Positions 1 through 6,645 of a stretch of DNA of 13,205 nt are shown here, piece after piece (positions within the stretch are counted from its first letter, which is position 1; the number at the start of each line of letters is the position of its first letter). The position numbers and the translations under genes were made by a program. The notes beneath the pieces are model-generated. The model saw nothing but the letters and a program-made list of their open reading frames with translations. It was not told the origin of the DNA and did not search any database. Source of the DNA: Gammaproteobacteria bacterium (lineage in GTDB: Bacteria > Pseudomonadota > Gammaproteobacteria > Arenicellales > Arenicellaceae); NCBI GenBank assembly GCA_030426005.1, contig JAUHZM010000055.1, forward strand, positions 1 to 13,205, given 5' to 3'.

Positions 1-1
1 A

Positions 2-187
2 CTAACACCCGATGTTGGATATACTTTCGATTGTTCGAGTCCTGAGTCTCTCAACGAAGCTATTAAAAAGATAAAGCTAAATCGCAGTTCCATGAGTGAT
101 GCTTGCAAAACACATTATGAAGTTCATTTTTCTGAAAAAATCGGCATAGAACGTCTGAACGAAGTGCTAATTCCAACTGCACTTTGA
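2..187 (+). CDS. Probable glycosyltransferase (group 1/family 4), C-terminal end only
   Basis: The 61 codons running in from the left edge stay open in one frame and end at a TGA at 185-187. The peptide carries a pattern typical of the C-terminus of GT-B fold group 1 glycosyltransferases: GYTFDCSSPESLNEAIKKI, then a short variable stretch, then FSEKIGIERLNEVL. In that family a Gly-x-x-Phe segment is followed by an Asp/Ser-x-Glu-x-Leu helix near the nucleotide-sugar site, and the chain ends in a helix beginning Phe-Ser. The start and N-terminal domain lie outside the window, so donor and acceptor cannot be told. G+C here is about 38% by my count, well below pilB, as is common in surface-glycan gene clusters. 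It could be another protein with a similar terminal helix. Confidence 0.5.
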   Translation, partial: LTPDVGYTFDCSSPESLNEAIKKIKLNRSSMSDACKTHYEVHFSEKIGIERLNEVLIPTAL

Positions 188-331
188 ACATCAGAACAAA
201 GCCTAACACTTGCACCGAGCTCCAAAGATTATGCATACTGTTGAGACGCTTAGGTTCTCTAAAAACAGAAATTTATTCATATTTTTAGTATATTGACCGT
301 TTAACGTCGCGAAAAATGCCACCTCTGCCAA

Positions 332-2038
332 ATGAATAAACCACTACCCGCACTCGCTCAAACACTCATTAATCTTGATCTAGCAGATCGAGAAGACATT
401 GAAGAAATTATCGTCGAGCACAAAGAGCCGAAAGAGATTGTTCAGCAACTGAACCAGCGGGGGATTCTATCCAGCTACGATCTTAGTAAGCAGTTTTCCG
501 ATCGCTTTGGTAGCCCCTTATTCGATCTGAGCGCATTTGACTTAACTCAGATACCAATGGATCTGGTCGATATGAAGCTGGTTGAGCGTCATGTCGCACT
601 CCCATTGTTCCGCAGAGGAAAAAATTTATTCGTCGCGCTGTTTGATCCAACCAACAAGTCGGCAGTGGACGAAATTAAATTCTACACCGGACTGCAGGTT
701 TTACCGATTCAAGCAGAGCTGTCAGCATTAGAAGGTGCGATTCAAAAAATTCAGGAAGAGCAGAGTGCCACTCTCGAGGACTTTCTCGGTGATGGTGATA
801 TGGAGCTGGACCTTGAAGATGACGCTGGTGGTGACGATAAGCCGAGGGACGATTTAGACTTTGATCCCAACGAAGCCCCAATCGTTAAGTATGTCAACAA
901 GATCTTGGTAGACGCCATCAACCGCGGCGCGTCGGATATTCACATAGAGCCATTTGAGCGTGAGCTAAGAATCCGTTTTCGAATTGATGGCATCTTGCAC
1001 AAAATCACCACGCAGCCGATATCATTCGCCCCGCGAATCGTCGCTCGCGTAAAGATTATCGCCAAACTTGACATCGCCGAACGCCGCATCCCACAAGACG
1101 GCCGGGTTAAGCTTAAGGTGGCACGCAATAAAGCCTATGATTTTCGTGTCAATACGCTCCCAACTGTTTATGGCGAAAAGGTCGTAATGCGTATCTTGGA
1201 CTCAAGTGCTGCGAACCTCGACCTGACGACACTAGGGTTCACAGAAGAACAGCTCGCGCTCTACTCAGCCGCGGTAGCTCGGCCCTACGGCATGGTGCTA
1301 ATTACTGGCCCGACAGGTTCCGGTAAAACGGTAACGCTATACTCCGCCCTCAACATGCTGAACGAGCCCACCAAAAATATTTCCACGGTTGAGGACCCAG
1401 TTGAGATTCAGCTGCCGGGCATCACACAGGTAAACATCAACGAAAAGGCGAATATGGGATTCGCTGATGCACTGCGTGCTTTCCTTCGCCAAGACCCGGA
1501 TATTTTGATGCTTGGTGAGATTCGTGACCTTGAAACTGCTGAGATCGCGATCAAAGCAGCACAAACAGGTCACATGGTGCTGAGTACGCTACACACTAAC
1601 GACGCACCAGCCACGCTCACCCGACTCTTAAACATGGGGGTTCCTGCCTTCAACGTTGCTTCTGCAGTGCAACTGATCGTAGCCCAACGACTCGTCCGTC
1701 GTCTTTGTCAGCAATGCAAAGTCGAATCAGACCTGCCAGAAAAAGCACTCCTAGATGCTGGCTACAAACCAGACGAAATTGGCACATTTACACCCTATAC
1801 TGCCAACCCAAAAGGGTGTCCTTCATGCACCGAAGGCTACAAGGGTCGAGCTGGGGTATTCCAGGTGATGCCGATCTCGGAAGCGATTAAGACCATGATC
1901 ATGGAGGGCTGTACGGAGCGCGACATAGAAAAGCAAGCCGAGGAAGAAGGCACCATTGATCTCCGGCGCTCTGGCCTAATAAAGGTCAAGGGCGGTCTGA
2001 CTTCGCTTGAGGAAATTGAACGCGTCACCAACGTATAA
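332..2038 (+). CDS. pilB: Type IV pilus assembly ATPase PilB
   Basis: Hexameric cytoplasmic ATPase that powers addition of pilin subunits to the growing type IV pilus, working with PilC in the inner membrane. At 568 aa it matches the usual PilB length. An N-terminal MshEN-type domain (about residues 1-140) is followed by an acidic linker (about 150-180) and the GspE/PulE ATPase core. All key motifs are present: Walker A GPTGSGKT at 326-333, Asp box STVEDPVE at 351-358, Walker B with LMLGEIRD at 392-399, and His box TGHMVLSTLHTNDA at 412-425. The zinc tetracysteine of PilB/GspE is C459, C462, C496 and C499. The ATG at 332 lacks a Shine-Dalgarno match, but the N-terminus starts where PilB usually does. 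The 144 bp upstream show no convincing promoter and no pilA. I call PilB rather than GspE because pilC and pilD follow. Confidence 0.97.
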   Translation: MNKPLPALAQTLINLDLADREDIEEIIVEHKEPKEIVQQLNQRGILSSYDLSKQFSDRFGSPLFDLSAFDLTQIPMDLVDMKLVERHVALPLFRRGKNLFVALFDPTNKSAVDEIKFYTGLQVLPIQAELSALEGAIQKIQEEQSATLEDFLGDGDMELDLEDDAGGDDKPRDDLDFDPNEAPIVKYVNKILVDAINRGASDIHIEPFERELRIRFRIDGILHKITTQPISFAPRIVARVKIIAKLDIAERRIPQDGRVKLKVARNKAYDFRVNTLPTVYGEKVVMRILDSSAANLDLTTLGFTEEQLALYSAAVARPYGMVLITGPTGSGKTVTLYSALNMLNEPTKNISTVEDPVEIQLPGITQVNINEKANMGFADALRAFLRQDPDILMLGEIRDLETAEIAIKAAQTGHMVLSTLHTNDAPATLTRLLNMGVPAFNVASAVQLIVAQRLVRRLCQQCKVESDLPEKALLDAGYKPDEIGTFTPYTANPKGCPSCTEGYKGRAGVFQVMPISEAIKTMIMEGCTERDIEKQAEEEGTIDLRRSGLIKVKGGLTSLEEIERVTNV

Positions 2039-2094
2039 TATACTCTGTTGGCTATTTCTCTTTTTACATCAGTGGTTTACTATAAGAAAACCAT

Positions 2095-2205
2095 GCTTAA
2101 CCTTAAGTCTTAAGCGATATAGTCAAGCACTATAGATGTAGATTGAGCCGGTATTTTATGCTGTCTCGCATTACCCGCGCTGACTCAGTGATTTTTCGAC
2201 AGCAT
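2095..2205. repeat. Inverted repeats in the pilB-pilC spacer
   Basis: The 206-bp spacer between pilB and pilC holds two symmetric elements. GCTTAA at 2095-2100 is inverted as TTAAGC at 2110-2115, with a CTTAAG palindrome inside. ATGCTGTC at 2158-2165 is inverted as GACAGCAT at 2198-2205, an 8-bp perfect pair with a 32-nt interior. Neither is followed by a U-run, so neither looks like an intrinsic terminator. TATAGT at 2118-2123 resembles a -10 box, but I see no partner -35. The symmetry could be an operator or leader structure for pilC, or chance. Confidence 0.3.
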
Positions 2206-2244
2206 TAACCCTATACCCACGTTTGAATACTTAGAAAAAATAAT

Positions 2245-3465
2245 ATGGCCAAAAGCAATCAGAAAAAAGTCTTCGAGTTTGACTGGGAAGGAGTGAATCA
2301 GAAGCGCGTCACGACGGGTGGCAGCATCGAAGCTCCAACGCTTTCTCAAGCACGCGCAATCCTAAGGCAGCGTGGTGTCCGTGTTACCAAGATCAAACGT
2401 AAGCCTAAGCCACTATTTTCCAGTAGCAAGCCCATCAAGTCAGTAGACATTTCGTTCGCGTCTCGGCAAATGGCTACCATGATTGGGGCAGGTATTCCGA
2501 TTGCTCAGACCTTGCGGGCCATCGGCAAAGGCCACGAGAGCCAATCCATGGAAAAACTGATGATGGAGTTAGCGCGAGAAGTCGAATCCGGCACGTCATT
2601 AAGCAACGCGTTAAAGAAGCACCCAAAGTACTTCAATCGACTCTTCACGAGCTTAACTGAGGCCGGTGAAGAATCTGGTAAGCTCGACACTATGTTGGAC
2701 CGAGTTGCGACCTACAACGAGAAACTCGAGGCGATCAAGAGTAAGGTAAAATCAGCCATGATGTACCCGCTCATCGTACTATTTGTTTCAGTTGTGGTAA
2801 CGATTTTGCTGCTACTTTTCGTCATCCCTCAATTCGAGACCCTCTTCCAAGGTGTTGGGGCAGACTTACCAACCTTGACGCGAGTCATTGTCGACATGTC
2901 GGAGTGGATGCAAAATTATTGGTGGATGTTTGTATTAGGCATTGCAGGCTTTTTTACTGGTTTTTTCTTCGCCTACAAGCGTTCCGATAAACTCAAGTTT
3001 GCCATGGACCGGGTGCTGATCAAGCTACCGGCTTTCGGTGTAATATTACAGAAATCTGCCCTTGCGCGCTTCGCGCGTACCTTATCGATTATTTTCGGTG
3101 CAGGTGTTCCGCTGGTTGACGGCATGGATACAGTTGGCGCCTCAACAGGAAACCGGGTTTACCAGAAAGCCGTGAGCGACGTCAAAGCTGACATCAGCAC
3201 TGGGCGCGGACTTGAAAACTCGATGGCACAAACCAAAGTATTCCCAAATATGATGCTACAAATGGTAGCGAGTGGCGAGGAGTCTGGTGAACTTGAGATC
3301 ATGCTCGATAAAGTTGCTGACTTTTATGAGCGTGAGGTCGATGATGCGGTCGACGCATTGAGCAGTATCATTGAACCGATGATGATTGTCTTCCTTGGCG
3401 GTATTATTGGCACAATGGTCCTAGCCATGTACATGCCAATTTTCAAAATGGCTTCTGTATTCTAG
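2245..3465 (+). CDS. pilC: Type IV pilus inner-membrane platform protein PilC
   Basis: Polytopic inner-membrane protein that forms the platform of the type IV pilus machine and couples the PilB motor to pilin insertion. The 406-aa length is typical. Two T2SSF/GspF repeats are visible at about 71-194 and 274-396. Each carries the same internal signature, GEESGKL at 141-147 and GEESGEL at 344-350, showing the internal duplication. Hydrophobic membrane segments lie at about 174-195, 225-244 and 376-398. The N-terminal 60 residues are basic and cytoplasmic (FEFDWEGVNQK, then a Lys/Arg-rich stretch), as in other PilC proteins. The ATG at 2245 follows an A-rich leader without a Shine-Dalgarno match. 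pilD starts 14 bp after the stop, so the two are almost certainly co-transcribed. pilB is 206 bp upstream, so pilC may also have its own promoter. Confidence 0.97.
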   Translation: MAKSNQKKVFEFDWEGVNQKRVTTGGSIEAPTLSQARAILRQRGVRVTKIKRKPKPLFSSSKPIKSVDISFASRQMATMIGAGIPIAQTLRAIGKGHESQSMEKLMMELAREVESGTSLSNALKKHPKYFNRLFTSLTEAGEESGKLDTMLDRVATYNEKLEAIKSKVKSAMMYPLIVLFVSVVVTILLLLFVIPQFETLFQGVGADLPTLTRVIVDMSEWMQNYWWMFVLGIAGFFTGFFFAYKRSDKLKFAMDRVLIKLPAFGVILQKSALARFARTLSIIFGAGVPLVDGMDTVGASTGNRVYQKAVSDVKADISTGRGLENSMAQTKVFPNMMLQMVASGEESGELEIMLDKVADFYEREVDDAVDALSSIIEPMMIVFLGGIIGTMVLAMYMPIFKMASVF

Positions 3466-3479
3466 ACGCCGTAATTACT

Positions 3480-4343
3480 ATGCTAGAACAGCTTTCGACG
3501 CTGCCCAACGGTGCACTTGCTTCGTTGGGCTTGCTCTTTGGCTTGCTGGTAGGCAGCTTTCTGAATGTCGTCATCTTTCGCTATCCAAAAATGATGATGC
3601 ACCAATGGACCGTGCAATCGAAAGAATGGCTTGAGCTACCCGTTGACGACACTGAACCGCCGACACTCGCAAAACCTGCGTCGCACTGCAGCCAATGCAA
3701 GACACCAATTAAGGCCTGGCATAATATTCCAATAATCAGCTACCTGTTGTTACGCGGCAAATGCGCGTCTTGCGGCGCGAAATTTGGTCTACGTTACCCG
3801 TTAGTGGAACTGCTGACCGGCATTCTAACCGCAGTGGTGGTTTATCATTTTGGTTGGTCTCTGCAGAGCGTATTTGGCGTACTTTTGACCTGGATTCTGG
3901 TCGCCCTGTCATTTATTGATATCGACCATAAACTGCTGCCAGATGATCTCGTTTTACCAACATTGTGGCTTGGACTTGGTATGAGCCTATGGCCTGTATT
4001 TGCCGACACACGGAGCGCGATTCTTGGCGCGATAGTCGGGTACTTGGTCTTTTGGATCGTGTTCCAGATATTTCTACGGCTTACGGGTAAAGAAGGCATG
4101 GGCTTTGGCGACTTCAAACTCATGGCCATGCTCGGTGCTTGGTTTGGTTGGCACTATCTACCGCAAATGATTTTGGTATCGACGGTACTAGGGAGTGTGT
4201 TCGGTATTACGCTGATGATCGTCAAAAAAGCCAATGGTAAGCTAGAAATTCCATTCGGCCCTTACATTGCCGTCGCAGGCTGGATAGCCATGCTTTGGGG
4301 CGCTGAAATCAATCGTGCTTATCTGAACCTGACCGGGTTATAA
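3480..4343 (+). CDS. pilD: Prepilin peptidase / N-methyltransferase PilD
   Basis: Bifunctional inner-membrane aspartyl protease (family A24) that cleaves type IV prepilin leader peptides and N-methylates the new N-terminus. It commonly also serves type II secretion pseudopilins. The 287-aa length matches the bifunctional class. The N-terminal domain has the two zinc-binding CxxC pairs, C70/C73 and C95/C98, seen in full-length PilD. The catalytic aspartates are in FIDIDH (D147 or D149, followed by LLPDD) and in GMGFGDFK (D211). About seven or eight hydrophobic segments cover 12-34 and then much of 104-275. The VGSFLNVVIFRYP motif at 25-37 is characteristic. It sits 14 bp behind pilC and 30 bp ahead of coaE. 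No Shine-Dalgarno motif precedes the ATG, so translation may be coupled to pilC. Confidence 0.97.
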   Translation: MLEQLSTLPNGALASLGLLFGLLVGSFLNVVIFRYPKMMMHQWTVQSKEWLELPVDDTEPPTLAKPASHCSQCKTPIKAWHNIPIISYLLLRGKCASCGAKFGLRYPLVELLTGILTAVVVYHFGWSLQSVFGVLLTWILVALSFIDIDHKLLPDDLVLPTLWLGLGMSLWPVFADTRSAILGAIVGYLVFWIVFQIFLRLTGKEGMGFGDFKLMAMLGAWFGWHYLPQMILVSTVLGSVFGITLMIVKKANGKLEIPFGPYIAVAGWIAMLWGAEINRAYLNLTGL

Positions 4344-4373
4344 GCGCTACACCTCAACAACATTCTTTATACG

Positions 4374-4976
4374 ATGAGTTACATAGTAGGTTTGACCGGC
4401 GGCATTGGCTGCGGCAAAACAGTCGTCTCGGATTATCTTGGCAGCCTCGGTGTGCCCGTGATCGACACCGACGTGATTGCCCGTGAAATCGTGCGCCCAG
4501 GACAAGCCGCGCTTGAAGCCTTAGTTAATGAATTTGGTGCGCATATCTTACTGGAATCAGGTGAGCTTAACCGCGACAAAATGCGCGGCATTGCATTCTC
4601 ATCGCAACGCAATAAGCAAAAACTGGACGCTATTACTCACCCAGCGATTCGTCGTGAATGCGAGAAACAAATCGCTCAAATCGATTACGTTTATGGACTG
4701 GTCGTCGTGCCACTCCTGACAGGCAGCTCACCGTTTTTAAAACTAATGCAACGCGTATTGGTTGTTACGGCCGAACGCAAGCTACGCATTAAGCGCGTAC
4801 AGACTCGCAGCAACCTAACCCGCGAACAAGTTGAAGCCATTATGGCGACTCAGATCAGCGATGAACAGCGCTTGGATTTTGCTGATGATGTGATTGCGAA
4901 CAATGGCACCATCGAGGAAGCCCAACGCGCAGCGCAACGTCTACACGAAAGCTATCTTAATCTAGCTAAAGGTTAA
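4374..4976 (+). CDS. coaE: Dephospho-CoA kinase
   Basis: Catalyses the last step of coenzyme A synthesis, ATP-dependent phosphorylation of the 3'-hydroxyl of dephospho-CoA, in the cytoplasm. The 200-aa length is normal. Walker A is GGIGCGKT at 9-16. The substrate-side acidic motif DTD is at 31-33, ITHP at 87-90, VVPLL at 111-115, and the C-terminal DFADDVIANNG at 168-178 is typical. The pilD-coaE pairing is common in gammaproteobacteria. Three positions differ from what I remember of the family: T116 where a Glu usually follows PLLx, T132 where E. coli has Asp (VVD), and R138 where a Gln is usual. The P-loop and DTD motif are intact, so I expect a functional enzyme but flag the differences. 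The zapD and yacG genes that often follow are absent. There is no Shine-Dalgarno motif, and the start is set by the family N-terminus. Confidence 0.92.
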   Translation: MSYIVGLTGGIGCGKTVVSDYLGSLGVPVIDTDVIAREIVRPGQAALEALVNEFGAHILLESGELNRDKMRGIAFSSQRNKQKLDAITHPAIRRECEKQIAQIDYVYGLVVVPLLTGSSPFLKLMQRVLVVTAERKLRIKRVQTRSNLTREQVEAIMATQISDEQRLDFADDVIANNGTIEEAQRAAQRLHESYLNLAKG

Positions 4977-4993
4977 GCACAGCTCACAGCCTG

Positions 4994-5392
4994 TTAGGTG
5001 TTGTAGCGTGCTTTGAGTGCGTCGATAATCGGTTGATTGCCCGCCAGAAAATCCAATTTTTCTAGCTCCTCAAAATCCACCCATGCCAGAGCTTGACCCT
5101 CAAGCGGTGTGACTTCACCAGCGAATTCAGAGATTAAATGCACATGTAGCCGCACATGACGGTCGGGATAGTCATGCACGAGCTCGATCAATGGTTGCGA
5201 TGCAGTCACTGAGATGCCGACCTCTTCACGAAACTCACGATCAAGAGCCGATGAAACCGATTCACCCTCTTCCAGTTTCCCACCTGGAAACTCCCATTTT
5301 TTGAAGTAGCGGTCTTGCACCACGCGCTGCCCGACCAACAGTCGACCCGCGTCATCCATAACGACACCAACGGCAACCTCAATTCTTTGCAT
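4994..5392 (-). CDS. mutT: 8-oxo-dGTP diphosphatase MutT (Nudix hydrolase)
   Basis: Nudix enzyme expected to hydrolyse oxidised purine nucleotides such as 8-oxo-dGTP, keeping them out of DNA. The 132-aa length matches E. coli MutT. The Nudix box is perfect: G38, E44, R52, E53, E56, E57 and G59 fit GX5EX7REUXEEXGU. The preceding WEFPGGKLEEGE at 33-44 and the late NQPII at 114-118 are the MutT-subfamily signatures rather than generic Nudix. There is no C-terminal ThiE-like extension. Its start is 8 bp beyond the argJ stop and has no Shine-Dalgarno match, which suggests it is the last gene of a secA-argJ-mutT transcript. It converges with coaE over 17 bp, and I see no terminator between them. 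Confidence 0.93.
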   Translation of the reverse strand: MQRIEVAVGVVMDDAGRLLVGQRVVQDRYFKKWEFPGGKLEEGESVSSALDREFREEVGISVTASQPLIELVHDYPDRHVRLHVHLISEFAGEVTPLEGQALAWVDFEELEKLDFLAGNQPIIDALKARYNT

Positions 5393-5400
5393 TACAGAGT

Positions 5401-6618
5401 TTAGCTACGATAGTCGGCATTGATGGATACATAATCATGCGACAAGTCACTTGTCCAAACATGGAAATTGTCTACCCCAATGTCCAGGTCAATCGTGATA
5501 TCGATTTCTGCTTGCGAGAAAACTTGCTTACCAAGGGCTTCGTGATACGTTTTCGCCGGCTCACCTTTGATAATCAGATCTACATCGCCAATCTGAATAC
5601 TGACTCGACTCATGTCCAATGAGCTAACGTCAGCCCTACCTAGGGCCATGAGTATTCGACCCCAGTTTGGGTCACTGGCAAACAAGGCCGTTTTAACCAA
5701 TGGCGAGTGTGCAATTGAAAACGCAATAGCTTTCGCATCTTCAACACTCTCAGCGTTACGCACGTCGATGCGAACAAACTTAGTGGCACCTTCACCATCC
5801 CGAATAATTGCGGTAGCCAATTGCACCAACACACTTTCCAATGCCTGGTAAAAACGCGCACCATCCTCAGAACTTAAATCGGTAATCTCTGCACCAGATT
5901 TACCGGTGGCCATCAACACCAAAGCATCGTTGGTCGAGGTATCGCCGTCCACCGTAATTCGATTGAAGCTTTGATTAACGCCACGATGCAGACATTCCTG
6001 CAATAGTGTTTGCGGTAGTGCAGCATCGGTTGCTACGAAGGCCAACATCGTTGCCATATTAGGACAAATCATGCCAGAGCCTTTTGCCATGCCGGTGATC
6101 GTCACAAGCTTATCAGCCAGTTTCACCGTCACCGAAACAGCTTTGGCCACTGTATCTGTGGTCATAATCGCTTCTGCAGCTGGTAGCCAATTCTGCTCAT
6201 CCAGACGTGCAGTCGCTTGTGGTATTCCCGACGCTATGGCTGTCATATTAAGCTGCTCGCCAATCACACCCGTCGAAAACGGCAATACTTGACTGGCATC
6301 GACACCCAGCTCCTGGGCGACCATTGTGCAACTCTGTTCAGCGTTGCGCATTCCCATTTCACCAGTGACTGCATTCGCGTTCCCGGAATTGATGAGCAAG
6401 GCTCGCACTGGCGCGGTAGCCAAGTGGGATCGCGCCAGCGTCACCGGCGCAGCACAGCACTTGTTCTTCGTGAAAACCGCGGCACATGTTGATCCTTCAG
6501 ATAAAGACAGAACTACCAAATCAGCACGATCTTTATAACGAATACCGGCCTTGGCGATGCCGAGTTTAATCCCTGGCACCGCCGCTAACTTAGCGGGCGG
6601 ATTTAAACCTACAGCCAT
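5401..6618 (-). CDS. argJ: Glutamate N-acetyltransferase / ornithine acetyltransferase ArgJ
   Basis: Arginine biosynthesis enzyme of the cyclic pathway. It moves the acetyl group from N-acetylornithine to glutamate and, in bifunctional forms, also makes N-acetylglutamate from acetyl-CoA. The length of 405 aa is typical. The autoproteolysis site is in MICPNMATMLAF: cleavage is expected between A189 and T190, leaving T190 as the N-terminal nucleophile of the beta chain. The oxyanion-hole motif STGVIG is at 115-120, and LLINSGNANA at 74-83 is a family signature. Whether it is mono- or bifunctional cannot be read from sequence alone. A good Shine-Dalgarno match (AGAGGT, 6626-6631) sits 7 nt before the ATG. 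Only 27 bp separate it from secA, so co-transcription is likely. Confidence 0.98.
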   Translation of the reverse strand: MAVGLNPPAKLAAVPGIKLGIAKAGIRYKDRADLVVLSLSEGSTCAAVFTKNKCCAAPVTLARSHLATAPVRALLINSGNANAVTGEMGMRNAEQSCTMVAQELGVDASQVLPFSTGVIGEQLNMTAIASGIPQATARLDEQNWLPAAEAIMTTDTVAKAVSVTVKLADKLVTITGMAKGSGMICPNMATMLAFVATDAALPQTLLQECLHRGVNQSFNRITVDGDTSTNDALVLMATGKSGAEITDLSSEDGARFYQALESVLVQLATAIIRDGEGATKFVRIDVRNAESVEDAKAIAFSIAHSPLVKTALFASDPNWGRILMALGRADVSSLDMSRVSIQIGDVDLIIKGEPAKTYHEALGKQVFSQAEIDITIDLDIGVDNFHVWTSDLSHDYVSINADYRS

Positions 6619-6645
6619 CTCGACAACCTCTGAATTTCACTCAAT

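Noticed and set aside
188..331. Possible sigma-54 or sigma-70 promoter before pilB
   Set aside because: TTGAGA at 241-246 and AT-rich TATATT-like strings exist, but no pair has suitable spacing, and no GG-N10-GC sigma-54 pattern was found.
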